Assembly (NCBI GenBank): GCA_964581385.1
Contig: CAZOOK010000006.1
Coordinates: 124,001 to 188,000 of the forward strand
Source of the DNA: CAZOOK01 sp964581385
Lineage (GTDB): Bacteria; Pseudomonadota; Gammaproteobacteria; Nevskiales; Nevskiaceae
Length of the DNA: 64,000 nucleotides
Direction: 5' to 3'
Shown: one piece after another, positions 50,565 to 59,928 of the stretch
Numbering within the stretch: position 1 is the stretch's first letter
Layout: each line of letters begins with the position of its first letter
Made by a program: the position numbers and the translations under genes
Notes under the pieces: model-generated
Told to the model about the DNA's origin: nothing
Databases searched by the model: none
The model's input: the letters and a program-made list of their open reading frames with translations, nothing else

Positions 50565-51410
50565 ATGGATAGTGAGAAGAGACGTCGTCCGGCACTGCGA
50601 GCTGGAGCGGGCATTTTATGCTCTTTGTTTTCGGCTCTGGCGTTTGCGCAAACGCCGAGTCCATTGCCGGAATGGTATTACTCCCAGGGTCACCTCCTCG
50701 AACGCTATACCAGGGATGAGCTCCCGAAGTGGGAGCGCACCGTCGGGCTCGCAGCGGAAACGCAGCCCAAGTACGAAGGTGGAAATGCGTATGCAATGTC
50801 CGGTGGCCCGGCGTTTGATATCCGCTATTATGACATCGCTTTCGCGTCGTCCGGGGAGGGCTTCGGGGTGAACGTACTGCGCGGCAAGCGCTATCGCGCT
50901 GGCATTGCATTGGCGGTCGATCTGGGTCGTGACGAAGACGATGATCATCATTTGTATGGCCTGGGCGATATCGGAATTTCGCCCGAAGCAAAATTGTTCG
51001 CGGAATATATGTTTATTTTTCCGGCTGTCGTGCGGATTGATGGGCGACACTCTTTCGGCGGGCAAGGTAGCTGGATTGGCGACATAAGCGTTTACATGCC
51101 GCTGGCCGGGTCGGAGAAGTTCTTCGTTTTCGCTGGTCCTTCCTTGACCTTTGCGGACTCAAACAATCTCCGCCACACATTTGGTGTCAGCGCCGAGCAG
51201 TCAAGTGCATCCGGATATCCGAAGTATTACGCAAGCAAAGGATTGCGTAGCGGTAGCTTCGGCGTCAGCGGCGGCTATTTTTTTACCAAACGCTGGTTAG
51301 TCGAGGGTGCGCTGGTCGGCGAAAAGCTCTTTGGCGCGGCCGGACGCAGTCCCTTCGTTCAAGAGCAGGGTCAGTACGCACTATCCGTCTCTTCTGAATA
51401 CAGGTGGTAG
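50565..51410 (+). CDS. MipA/OmpV-family outer-membrane protein
   Basis: 281 residues from ATG 50565, where a signal peptide (ALRAGAGILCSLFSALAFA) begins the mature protein. The mature part has the MipA/OmpV pattern: VGLAAETQPKYEGG, AGIALAVDLGRDEDDDHHLYGLG, SWIGDISVYMPLAGSE, and a C-terminal aromatic (SEYRW) typical of outer-membrane barrels. An upstream GTG in frame (50406) is not supported by signal placement. Function: barrel pore or scaffold, details unknown. Confidence 0.87.
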   Translation: MDSEKRRRPALRAGAGILCSLFSALAFAQTPSPLPEWYYSQGHLLERYTRDELPKWERTVGLAAETQPKYEGGNAYAMSGGPAFDIRYYDIAFASSGEGFGVNVLRGKRYRAGIALAVDLGRDEDDDHHLYGLGDIGISPEAKLFAEYMFIFPAVVRIDGRHSFGGQGSWIGDISVYMPLAGSEKFFVFAGPSLTFADSNNLRHTFGVSAEQSSASGYPKYYASKGLRSGSFGVSGGYFFTKRWLVEGALVGEKLFGAAGRSPFVQEQGQYALSVSSEYRW

Positions 51411-51851
51411 GTGTCAGCGGGCTGGCGATGGTATGCCTTTGGCGGTAGGTCGTTGGGGCTCTCGGGCAGCTAGGTCGAGTCTGTCCGGCGATCGGCGGTG
51501 TGTGCAGGAACCTTAGGTGGTTTTTGCTGGTCGGTGGAGAATGTTGTTTTACACTCCGACGGAGGGCGCGATCGCGGACCATTTGAAAGCATATTTGAAG
51601 GAGTCTCATACAAGCTGCTCGACTCGAACACGGTTCTTGAATGCCATACATGGCTAGCCGATCAAGGTAGCAGCTTTGCAATAAATGCAACGGGGTAAGC
51701 AGGAGGTAATTAGGTTTGTTTACCGCCGGGGGCGCCGGAGATAGTAATAGCCAAGTGTGGATTGAGCCCATTCCCGAGGCTGCGTTATCCACCATATCCA
51801 CTATGTTCGACGTTGCAGCATCCGCTGTACGCGAAGTTGGAAGGGACATTT
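51411..51851. other. Intergenic region before the KaiC-like gene
   Basis: About 440 bp with no convincing gene on either strand. It probably carries the promoter of the KaiC-like/histidine-kinase pair. Confidence 0.4.
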
Positions 51852-53300
51852 ATGACTTTGAAGCGCATCGCCACAGGCATTGAAGGGTTGGATGACGTTC
51901 TATACGGCGGCTTGACGCCTGACCGACTATATCTTGTTGAGGGGATGCCCGGCTCCGGCAAGACCACGCTCGCATTTCAATTTTTAATGGAAGGTGCGCG
52001 CCTGGGCGAGCGGGTGCTTTATGTGACTTTGTCGGAAACGGAGAATGAAATCCGGTCCGTTGGCGCGTCTCATGGGTGGTCACTTGACGGCGTCGTCATT
52101 CATGAGGCGATCCCCACGGAAAACTCGCTGTCACCTGCAGAGCAATACACGATGTTTCACCCGGCGGAGGTGGAGCTCGGCGAAACTACGCAGAGGGTGC
52201 TGTCCGAAGTGGACCAGACGCGACCGGCGCGCGTGGTTTTCGACTCGCTATCGGAACTGCGTCTTCTCGCGGGTAACCCGCTGCGGTATCGGCGGCAGAT
52301 TTTGGCGCTGAAGCGGTTCTTTGCGGGGCGGCGATGCACGGTGCTTCTGCTTGACGATCTGACTGCAGCTGGCCGCGATCTTCAGGTGCAAAGCATCGCT
52401 CATGGTGCGATATTGCTCGAACATTCAATTCCGAAATACGGCCTGCAACGTCGTCAGCTCAGTATCACTAAGTTCCGTGGCAGCGATTTCCGCGGTGGCT
52501 ATCACGATTACGCCATCCGGAAAGGCGGCCTCGATGTCTATCCGCGACTTATTGCCTCCGAACATCCGCAGACATCGACCCGCGACCGATTGGAGAGCGG
52601 CATCAAGGAATTCGATACGCTGCTCGGCGGCGGAATTGAGCGAGGCACCAGCACACTGCTGACGGGAGCGCCCGGTACCGGAAAATCTACCGTTGCGGCG
52701 TTGTTCGCCGCCGCGGCTGCGTCGCGCGGCGAAAGCGCTTCCATGTTTATTTTCGATGAAAGCCAGATGACCTTGTTCAGCCGGATGTCAGGGCTGGGAG
52801 TAAATTTGCAGCAGCATGTCGAAGCCGGGCGACTTGCGATCATTCAAATCGATCCGGCCGAACTCTCGCCGGGGGAGTTTGTGCACAAGGTGCGCGAGGC
52901 GGTTAAAAGCCGAAACTCAAGCGTGGTTGTGATCGACAGCCTCAACGGCTATCTCAACTCGATGCCCGATGACCACTATCTGACAATTCAGCTCCACGAA
53001 CTTCTGACATACCTCGGGCAATGTAGCGTCGCCACCATTCTCGTAAGTGCCCAGCACGGCCTGATCGGGAATATGACTTCTCCTGTGGATGCCAGCTATC
53101 TCGCCGATGCGATCGTGCTGATTCGTTACTACGAGTCGGAAGGCGAAGTCCACCAAGCGATCTCGGTCGTAAAAAAACGAGGTGGCGAGCATGAGCGCAC
53201 GATCCGGGAGTTCCGTCTCGAAAAAGGAAAGGTCACCGTTGGGCAGCCGCTGCGGGATTTCCACGGGGTACTCACTGGCGTTCCGCAAAAAAGGCAATAA
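51852..53300 (+). CDS. KaiC-like double RecA-domain ATPase
   Basis: 482 residues from ATG 51852. Two RecA/KaiC domains: the first has Walker A GMPGSGKTT (31-39), Walker B VVFDSLSEL and VLYVTLSETE with the catalytic Glu, and the second has GAPGTGKST (about 279) with VVVIDSLNGY. The CII serine/threonine autophosphorylation pair of the cyanobacterial clock is not evident, so it is a signalling KaiC-like protein rather than a clock core. The hybrid kinase starts three bases after the stop, so they are cotranscribed. ATPase of unknown stimulus. Confidence 0.92.
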   Translation: MTLKRIATGIEGLDDVLYGGLTPDRLYLVEGMPGSGKTTLAFQFLMEGARLGERVLYVTLSETENEIRSVGASHGWSLDGVVIHEAIPTENSLSPAEQYTMFHPAEVELGETTQRVLSEVDQTRPARVVFDSLSELRLLAGNPLRYRRQILALKRFFAGRRCTVLLLDDLTAAGRDLQVQSIAHGAILLEHSIPKYGLQRRQLSITKFRGSDFRGGYHDYAIRKGGLDVYPRLIASEHPQTSTRDRLESGIKEFDTLLGGGIERGTSTLLTGAPGTGKSTVAALFAAAAASRGESASMFIFDESQMTLFSRMSGLGVNLQQHVEAGRLAIIQIDPAELSPGEFVHKVREAVKSRNSSVVVIDSLNGYLNSMPDDHYLTIQLHELLTYLGQCSVATILVSAQHGLIGNMTSPVDASYLADAIVLIRYYESEGEVHQAISVVKKRGGEHERTIREFRLEKGKVTVGQPLRDFHGVLTGVPQKRQ

Positions 53301-53303
53301 GCC

Positions 53304-54866
53304 GTGAGTGAGCCGGAATGCGGAAAAATGGAGCGACGGGTTCTTATACTTGCGCCTACATCGAAGGATGGTGTGCACTCACAAGCGGTGCTGCAAAACG
53401 CGGGTATCAATGCCGTCTTGTGCACCGACGTGGCAATGTTGGCCAGAGAGATATCGCGTGGCGCGGGGGCGGTCATATTGGCTGAAGAGATGATTTCCTT
53501 GGGCGCCGAACTTCTTGTTGATGTTCTCGGCTATCAACCCACATGGTCGGATCTGCCAATTCTGCTGGTCGCGCAGCAAGGCGCGGATTCCGCGATGGCG
53601 CAGGACGCGATCGAGACGCTGGGAAATGTAACCTTGCTCGAACGGCCGATCCGGATAGCGGCGCTGGTAAGTGCGGTGCGTTCGGCGCTGCGAGGTCGAG
53701 CAAGACAATATCAGACGCGTGCGCATCTGCTGACGCTACAAAACGCCGATCGCCGCAAGGATGAATTTCTTGCGACGCTCGCGCATGAGCTGCGTAATCC
53801 GCTCGCACCGATCCGCAATGCCGCGCAGATCCTGCAATTGACTGGCAGCCTCGATCCTGCCGTCCGTAAGGTCAGCGAACTGATCGAGCGCCAAGTGACC
53901 CAGATGGTGCGCCTGGTCGACGATTTACTCGAAATCTCGCGCATCACACGGGGCAAGGTCGAATTGCGCAGAACACTGGTCGAACTGGCGGCCGTTGTAG
54001 AAGCCGCCGTCGAAACGAGTCGGCCTTTGATCGAGGCAGGCAGGCATGAAATTGAAATTACATTCCCCGCTGAACCGCTTTATCTGGACGCCGACGCCAC
54101 ACGGCTTGCTCAAGTCTTCGCCAATCTCCTCAACAATTCCGCAAAATACACCGAACCTCAAGGGCGCATTTCGGTGGCGGTACTCCGCGAGGATAAAGAA
54201 GCAGTCGTTATCGTGCGCGATTCCGGCATCGGAATCGCGCCGACGCTGCTGCCGAGAGTGTTTGACATGTTCGCTCAAGCAGATCCGGCACATAAGCGTG
54301 CGCAGGGTGGTCTGGGAATCGGGCTGACGTTGGTGCGCAGTCTGGTTGAAATGCACGGCGGGACGGTTGATGCGGTTAGTGACGGCCTGGGCAAGGGAAG
54401 CCAGTTCACCGTTCGCCTGCCACTGTCGTCAGCGGTGGCAGCTAAGCGAACATCGGCTCAGGCGCAGGCTGAGGTCAGGCAAGTACGTGCCCCCGCGAGC
54501 GTTCTGGTTGTAGACGACAATCGTGACGCCGCAGAGAGCCTCGGTATGCTGCTGAGAATTTTTGGCGCCGAAGTTGCGGTGGTGCATGACGGTCGTGCAG
54601 CGCTGCGCGCCTTTGATGCCCGCCAACCGGTCATTGTTTTTCTGGATCTTGGCATGCCTGACATGGATGGGTATGAGGTCGCACGGCAGTTACGCCAGAA
54701 GCATGGAGCACGTCCTATAACGCTGATAGCACTGACTGGTTGGGGGCAGGACAAGGATCGTGTTAGTACAGCTGCTGCGGGATTCGACCATCACTTGATC
54801 AAACCGGTCGACGTGGCCACCTTGAAAGTGCTTCTGACGTCGGTCACCGAAAGCGTAAGCGATTAA
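53304..54866 (+). CDS. Hybrid histidine kinase with pseudo-receiver and C-terminal receiver
   Basis: 520 residues from GTG 53304. The first 130 residues (VLILAPTSKDGVHSQAVLQ, ILLVAQQGADS) look like a degenerate receiver domain. Then HisKA with H161 (LATLAHELRNPLAP), HATPase (NLLNNSAKYT, DSGIGI, GLGIGLTLV), and a C-terminal receiver near 400-515 (VLVVDDNRDAA, FLDLGMPDMDGY). The kinase domain is closely similar to the second module of the 1768-residue kinase at 31307. Operon with KaiC-like protein; it likely uses that ATPase as input. Hybrid kinase without output domain. Confidence 0.93.
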   Translation: MSEPECGKMERRVLILAPTSKDGVHSQAVLQNAGINAVLCTDVAMLAREISRGAGAVILAEEMISLGAELLVDVLGYQPTWSDLPILLVAQQGADSAMAQDAIETLGNVTLLERPIRIAALVSAVRSALRGRARQYQTRAHLLTLQNADRRKDEFLATLAHELRNPLAPIRNAAQILQLTGSLDPAVRKVSELIERQVTQMVRLVDDLLEISRITRGKVELRRTLVELAAVVEAAVETSRPLIEAGRHEIEITFPAEPLYLDADATRLAQVFANLLNNSAKYTEPQGRISVAVLREDKEAVVIVRDSGIGIAPTLLPRVFDMFAQADPAHKRAQGGLGIGLTLVRSLVEMHGGTVDAVSDGLGKGSQFTVRLPLSSAVAAKRTSAQAQAEVRQVRAPASVLVVDDNRDAAESLGMLLRIFGAEVAVVHDGRAALRAFDARQPVIVFLDLGMPDMDGYEVARQLRQKHGARPITLIALTGWGQDKDRVSTAAAGFDHHLIKPVDVATLKVLLTSVTESVSD

Positions 54867-54911
54867 AATTTGAATAACACGCCGCCATCGTTCGATAGCG
54901 GCGCGCTTCGT

Positions 54912-56192
54912 TCACTGGATCCGTCGGCTTTTGCGAGTCTTTGAGAGAGCCGGCTTTACCGTGCGGATGAAAGCTTCAATTTCATCGATGCGTGCGCCGG
55001 CGTCACGGTAGCCGATCTGAATCAGCTCGTTCGTATACGCGGAATCAAACAGCAGGTAGCTCATCAGATCGGCGCTTTGCGCGTCGGGCGTGCCGAGTCC
55101 GTCGAGTACATAGCGGATGGTTTTCGGCATGCGGTGCGCAAGCGTCTTCGCAATGATGGCCAGGTCCTGCGAAGGTGATATCACCAACGGCGTGACCACA
55201 CGCATTGGCTCACGCACTTCTCGCAGTACGATGGAGTGGCGATGCGTGGCTTTCTGATAGGCGGAAACCAGTTCGTTCATGCGGACGAGATGGTCGATGT
55301 CGGCATCGAGATGATCAAGGAAAATGGCATTCATGAATACGCCGCAGATCTGCGACAACGGGGGGCGCCGCATGCGCGCGCCGGTATTGGCATCTGCATC
55401 ATGCGCGAGCTCGCTGCGCAGGAGTGCGTCCGCCGAATCCTGACAGCGCACGCCGATCGCGAACAGGCGATCTGCGCCCAGACGGATTGCAGGACTGAGC
55501 GGAGTGACGAGCCGTAGTGCGCCGTCGCCGAAATAAGCCGTCGTCCCGGCCGCCACGAGCGGCACGGGCGGAAACACAATGGGAATGGCGGACGACGCGC
55601 AGATGTGATCGACCGTGATCGCTGTCGACAGCGCGACGCGGCGGCTCTTGGTCCACAGGGTGTGTCCTGGTTTTCCCTGAATGAATGTGAACGCTTTGCC
55701 AGAGTGATAGCTGGCGGCGGTTATCGCGACTGCATAGAGATGACCTTGCGCGATGGCGTCGGCGATGCCGGAAGCAGGAAAGCGCTGTTCCAGAAATGCA
55801 TGCAGCGGCGACGCATCCACCAGCGCCTGGGTGCGGCCAGCACCGATCAGGCCACCCAGAGACATATCTGTGATCAGCCGCAAGGCATTGCGCGCCAGCG
55901 CGAAAGTATCGGAGCGAAACACATCGGTGACGACGACTTTCGACCAGATATCCGCAAGCAGATGAGCCCCCGTGCTGAAATCGGAACTCGTCGCTGCGAT
56001 CATGGCGCCATTGATGGCGCCGGCGGACGCGCCGGTGACGATCGGAAACGGCGAGGGACGATTTCGCAACGCTGGAATTTTGCCGATGCGTTTGAGCACG
56101 CCGGCTTGATAGGCGCCGCGCGCGCCGCCGGCGGTGAGTACGAGGCCGGTCATTGATCCCCGACGGTGAGAGGCTGTTTGGTTCACTGCCAT
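54912..56192 (-). CDS. Patatin-like phospholipase
   Basis: 426 residues from ATG 56192 (an ATG at 56153 gives 413). The oxyanion site is GGARGAYQAG, the nucleophile lies in GASAGAING (Ser), and the aspartate is in FGDGALR (DGA). Patatins hydrolyse membrane phospholipids. No signal peptide at either start. The C-terminal half (about 240-410) is helical and of unknown role. Start choice is unresolved because both have only weak upstream GGGG-type sites. Confidence 0.88.
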   Translation of the reverse strand: MAVNQTASHRRGSMTGLVLTAGGARGAYQAGVLKRIGKIPALRNRPSPFPIVTGASAGAINGAMIAATSSDFSTGAHLLADIWSKVVVTDVFRSDTFALARNALRLITDMSLGGLIGAGRTQALVDASPLHAFLEQRFPASGIADAIAQGHLYAVAITAASYHSGKAFTFIQGKPGHTLWTKSRRVALSTAITVDHICASSAIPIVFPPVPLVAAGTTAYFGDGALRLVTPLSPAIRLGADRLFAIGVRCQDSADALLRSELAHDADANTGARMRRPPLSQICGVFMNAIFLDHLDADIDHLVRMNELVSAYQKATHRHSIVLREVREPMRVVTPLVISPSQDLAIIAKTLAHRMPKTIRYVLDGLGTPDAQSADLMSYLLFDSAYTNELIQIGYRDAGARIDEIEAFIRTVKPALSKTRKSRRIQ

Positions 56193-56516
56193 GTGCTGAG
56201 CCCCGGCAGCGGATGATCGGCTGTCGGCGCCTTCATGGCCGATGCAACGATGGATACGATCGTTTCGACGTTCATGCACCGAGCCCCGGAAAGATGCCTT
56301 ACCGGATTGGCGCAAGTTCAATGCCAGACATTCCGCCACGCAATTTCCCGAGCCGGCGAAGCTGAAAGCTTCGCCAGATATGGCTATTAGCAACGCTGAT
56401 CAGGCGGAGGCGAGTCAATGATCTTGTAATGCCTTCGCACGCGCGTTCTCCCGCCGGGAGCAGGAGCGCCTCTCTCGCCCCGATCTTCCTCAGGCGGAAG
56501 AGGGAAGTCCTTGCCG

Positions 56517-56735
56517 CTACTTGTCTCTGAAGGTGATTCGCCCCTTGGTCAAATCGTAAGGGGTTAGCTGCACGGTGACCTTGTCACCGGTGAGGATGCG
56601 GATGTAGTTTTTGCGCATGCGGCCTGAAATGTGGGCCGTGACGATGTGGCCGTTGTCGAGCTTTACGCGGAACGTCGTGTTGGGAAGAGTCTCGACGACG
56701 GTGCCCGGCATTTCGATGTGATCTTCTTTTGCCAT
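56517..56735 (-). CDS. infA: Translation initiation factor IF-1
   Basis: 72 residues, the canonical length. OB-fold sequence MAKEDHIEMPGTVVETLP, AHISGRMRKNYIRIL and LTPYDLTKGRITFR is nearly diagnostic. ATG 56735 starts the standard MAKEDH. It blocks the A site during 30S initiation. It is downstream of ate on the same strand, the gammaproteobacterial infA-ate-aat neighbourhood. Confidence 0.98.
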   Translation of the reverse strand: MAKEDHIEMPGTVVETLPNTTFRVKLDNGHIVTAHISGRMRKNYIRILTGDKVTVQLTPYDLTKGRITFRDK

Positions 56736-56807
56736 AACCCTGCGGCCTGAAATGAAGACGCAATTATGCGCAAACACCGCCGCAGGCTCAAACGCAGTCG
56801 ATTCTTG

Positions 56808-57512
56808 TCACAGCTCCACGCGGCGCCAGCCGTCGGTGCCGAGTAACTCCATCGGCCGGAAATTGCGCTTGTAATGCATGGTCGGACTGTTCGGGACCCA
56901 GTAGCCCAGGTACACAAACGGTAGCCCTTGTTCTTTTGCTATGCGGATCTGTTCGAGGATGGAGAACGTGCCGAGACCACGTTCCACCAGAGTCGGCTCA
57001 TAGAAGGTGTAGACGGCGGAAAGCCCTTGCGGAACACGGTCCACCACTGCAAGCGACACCAATTGCCCGCCGGCACGGAATTCCCAGTATTCGGTGCGTC
57101 CCCAGGGGCAGCCGAGAAATTCGTGGAAGGCTTCCGAGTCGTCCGGATCCATCCCGCCCTCCGGGTGGCGCGCGCGCAGATAGCGCTGGTACAGCTCGAA
57201 ATGCTCATGGCTGAGATGATCTGTAATCTCGACGCGGACATCGGTGTTCTGCGCAGCACAGCGCCGGTGCGAGCGTCGCTGCAGGAATTCTCCGGTGACG
57301 ATGCGCGCCGGCCGGCACGCCGAGCACAGCAGGCACATCGGCCGGTATACGTAGCCGCCGCTGCGGCGAAATCCCTGGTCGAGCAGAGCACCGTAACGTG
57401 CCGGATCGAGCGGATAGCCGGGATCGATGAATGCGCTGCGCGCGCGGCGGTCCGGCAGATAGCCGCAGGAGTGCTCGTTGCCGAGCAGCAGACGCACGCG
57501 CAAATCCTTCAT
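56808..57512 (-). CDS. ate: Arginyl-tRNA-protein transferase (ATE/Bpt-type)
   Basis: 234 residues from ATG 57512. Family features: LLLGNEHSCGYLPDRRARSA, RRSGGYVYRPMCLLCSACRP with the Cys pair, RYLRARHPEGGMD, and VYLGYWVPNSPTMHYKRNFR. It transfers an amino acid (leucine in the bacterial Bpt type, arginine in eukaryotes) to N-terminal acidic residues, an N-degron signal. Its start overlaps the aat stop by four bases. Confidence 0.95.
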   Translation of the reverse strand: MKDLRVRLLLGNEHSCGYLPDRRARSAFIDPGYPLDPARYGALLDQGFRRSGGYVYRPMCLLCSACRPARIVTGEFLQRRSHRRCAAQNTDVRVEITDHLSHEHFELYQRYLRARHPEGGMDPDDSEAFHEFLGCPWGRTEYWEFRAGGQLVSLAVVDRVPQGLSAVYTFYEPTLVERGLGTFSILEQIRIAKEQGLPFVYLGYWVPNSPTMHYKRNFRPMELLGTDGWRRVEL

Positions 57513-58264
57513 GCAGCCCTCGCTTCCGGGACGTGCGACCGCGACGACGGCACGTCGATCTCGAAACGCCAAGCGCCCGTGCGTCCGGGCAACGAGACGG
57601 CTCGCCGCAGCTCGCCGAGAAAGCGTTCGCGCGAAATCTCGCGTGCGCCGAGCCGCTGCAGGTGCGCGGACGCAATCTGGCAATCGATCAGCGCGAAACG
57701 CCAGGCGACGAGCTGCCGGCACAGGTAATACAGCGCAAGTTTGGAGCCGTCGTCAACTCGGCTGAACATCGATTCGCCGAAAAAGCTCAGTCCCAACGAC
57801 ACGCCGTATAGGCCGCCAACCAGCTCTCCGTCCCGCCAGACCTCCATGGAATGACCGAAGCCCAGTGCATGCAGTTCGAGATAGGCGCGTTTCATTTCCG
57901 CGCCGAGCCAGGTGTCGCTGCGGCCGGCGCGTTCGCCGCCGCAGCCCTCGAGCACCTGCGAAAATGCATGATCGAGCGTGACCGCATAGTCGCCTTTGCG
58001 GATTCGCTTGGCGAGCGAACGCGATACGTGGAATTCGGCGGGAGCAAGAACCGCGCGCGGGTCCGGGCACCACCACAGAATCGGCTCGTTCGGATTGAAC
58101 CAGGGGAACACGCCGGTCGAATAGGCGCGGATCAGGCGCGTCACCGACAGATCGCCGCCGATGGCGAGCAGGCCGTTGGGATCGCGCATCGCGCGATGCA
58201 CGGGCGGAAACGGCTGGCTTTGATCGCGTGGATCGAGCCAGTGCAAGCGGATCGGATTGTCCAT
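57509..58264 (-). CDS. aat: Leucyl/phenylalanyl-tRNA-protein transferase
   Basis: 251 residues from ATG 58264. The sequence has PNGLLAIGGDLSVTRLIRAY, GVFPWFNPNEPILWWCPDPR and GGLYGVSLGLSFFGESMFSR with the substrate pocket, typical of Aat. It adds Leu or Phe to proteins with N-terminal Lys or Arg and so marks them for ClpSAP. It is coupled to ate (four-base overlap) and read from a larger operon with the FemAB-like gene, whose stop is six bases upstream. Confidence 0.97.
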   Translation of the reverse strand: MDNPIRLHWLDPRDQSQPFPPVHRAMRDPNGLLAIGGDLSVTRLIRAYSTGVFPWFNPNEPILWWCPDPRAVLAPAEFHVSRSLAKRIRKGDYAVTLDHAFSQVLEGCGGERAGRSDTWLGAEMKRAYLELHALGFGHSMEVWRDGELVGGLYGVSLGLSFFGESMFSRVDDGSKLALYYLCRQLVAWRFALIDCQIASAHLQRLGAREISRERFLGELRRAVSLPGRTGAWRFEIDVPSSRSHVPEARAA

Positions 58265-58269
58265 AATCC

Positions 58270-59415
58270 TCAATCCTCTTTGTTGGTGCGGCCGGTTATC
58301 CGGAACGGACTTGTGGCTACGATTTCGTCATACATCGCCGCGACCTGCCGGCGTTCGTCGTCAAGCGCATGCCGCACGGCGTTGGCCAAGCGGGGCGCCG
58401 CCAGCCAGTGCGCTGAGCGCGTGATGACCGGTTCAAAGCCACGCGCGAGCTTGTGTTCACCCTGCGCTCCGGCATCGAAGCGCCGCAGTCCTTCATGCAG
58501 GCAATACTCAATGCCCTGGTAATAGCAGGTTTCAAAATGCAGGCTGTGATAATGCTCCGCCGCGCCCCAATGGCGCCCGTAGAGTGTATCGCCACCCTGC
58601 AGGGTAATTGCGGTTCCAACCATCCGCGCATCCTCGTATGCCAGGACCAGTTTAAACGGGGAACCGGCTTCGCGTCCGTAGTTGAGGAAAAAATCCGGTG
58701 TCAGATAGGGATCTTGGCCACGCTCCTCATAAGTGTTTGAATAAAGAGAGTAAACCTGCACCCACTCGGTTTCGCTCAGAGTGTCACCGGAACGCCACTC
58801 GAAACGGATGCCGGCTTCCGCTACGCGGCGACGCTCGCGCAGGATTTTTTTGCGCTTCTCGCTCGACAGCCGGGCGAGGAATTCCGCAAAGTTTTCATAC
58901 CCATGATTGTGCCAATGGAACTGAATATCGTGGCGGGATAATCCGCCGGCGGATCCGGCCGCGACCGCGCTGGGTTCGTCTAGAAACAGGGCGTGCAGCG
59001 ATGAAGCGCCGTCATCTGCAAATGCCCCTGCAAGCGCCGAAAACATCTGCTCGCGCCGTTCCGGCGTCGCCGCTCCGACGCGCGGACCGGTACTTGGCGT
59101 AAATGGGATCGCCAGCAGCCATTTAGGATAATAGGGATGTCCGAGCCGATGGCTTGCATTGGCCCAGCTGAAGTCGAAAACGAATTCGCCGTAGGAGTGC
59201 GTTTTCAAATACAACGGCGCGACGGCGACGACTTCCCCCATGCTGTCTTCAAGAACCGCATGGTGTGGAATCCACCCGCGCCACCGGCCTACGCAGCCAT
59301 AGCGCTCCAACGCGAGCAGGAACGCATGGCGGGTGAACGGATAGTCGTGCGGGAAAAACGCATCCCACGTCCGGGCGGCGATGCGGTCGGCGCTTTCGAT
59401 GAAACGCAGGCGCAT
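58270..59415 (-). CDS. FemAB-like (COG3146/DUF482) acyltransferase-family protein
   Basis: 381 residues from ATG 59415 (MRLRFIESADRIAARTW). COG3146 features: PFTRHAFLLALERYGCVG, LYLKTHSYGEFVFDFSWANA, the RRRVAEAGI region, and AAEHYHSLHFETCYYQGIEY with GAQGEHKLARGFEP. The GNAT-like double fold is related to FemABX peptidyltransferases. Members are often near aat, as here. Possible role in modification of cell-wall or tRNA-charged amino acids; substrate unknown. Confidence 0.9.
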   Translation of the reverse strand: MRLRFIESADRIAARTWDAFFPHDYPFTRHAFLLALERYGCVGRWRGWIPHHAVLEDSMGEVVAVAPLYLKTHSYGEFVFDFSWANASHRLGHPYYPKWLLAIPFTPSTGPRVGAATPERREQMFSALAGAFADDGASSLHALFLDEPSAVAAGSAGGLSRHDIQFHWHNHGYENFAEFLARLSSEKRKKILRERRRVAEAGIRFEWRSGDTLSETEWVQVYSLYSNTYEERGQDPYLTPDFFLNYGREAGSPFKLVLAYEDARMVGTAITLQGGDTLYGRHWGAAEHYHSLHFETCYYQGIEYCLHEGLRRFDAGAQGEHKLARGFEPVITRSAHWLAAPRLANAVRHALDDERRQVAAMYDEIVATSPFRITGRTNKED

Positions 59416-59458
59416 GCGCCTCCGGAGTGGAACGCAGTGTTGATTCGCTGCCGCAGCT

Positions 59459-59791
59459 TCAGTGCCGTAACAGCTCCGCGGGCGCCAGCTCGCGCAAGGC
59501 CCATTGCACGCAGGTTTCGTGCTCAAACCGCGTAAAAGTCTCGCTCTCGGCGGGTGGCGCAGCCTCGGTCATACGGCCGCTGCCGTCAAACTGGATCGCC
59601 GCGCCGGCCGTCCGCACTTTAATCTCGGATTCGTACTCGGCGTCGAACGTAACTTGCAGGTAACGGACACGCCGATCGGCAAACTCTGGCAAGCGATCGG
59701 CGCCCGCGGCAATCATCGCCGCCTGTTCCGCCGTGAATTCGCGGACGGCACCTTCCTGGGTCACAACGAAATGGCGTGTTTCTGTGCTCAT
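59459..59791 (-). CDS. Hypothetical protein upstream of the FemAB-like gene
   Basis: 110 residues from ATG 59791 (MSTETRHFVVTQEGAVREF). A conserved-looking sequence with FTAEQAAMIAAGADRLPEF and RRVRYLQVTFDAEYESEIKVR, no cysteine pair or membrane helix except one Cys near the C terminus. No family recognised. It is on the same strand, 43 bp upstream of the FemAB-like gene, and divergent from ftsK. Confidence 0.72.
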   Translation of the reverse strand: MSTETRHFVVTQEGAVREFTAEQAAMIAAGADRLPEFADRRVRYLQVTFDAEYESEIKVRTAGAAIQFDGSGRMTEAAPPAESETFTRFEHETCVQWALRELAPAELLRH

Positions 59792-59928
59792 CGTCAAGTC
59801 CCCCGTTAATACAGTCGTAACGTATAGACCAACACGAACTATTAAGGTTTTACCCCAATTTTCAAGGTGGTGTAGTACGGCTGGTATACTTTTCCCACAC
59901 CCAGATTTTCGCCCCGGCAGTCGAAACC

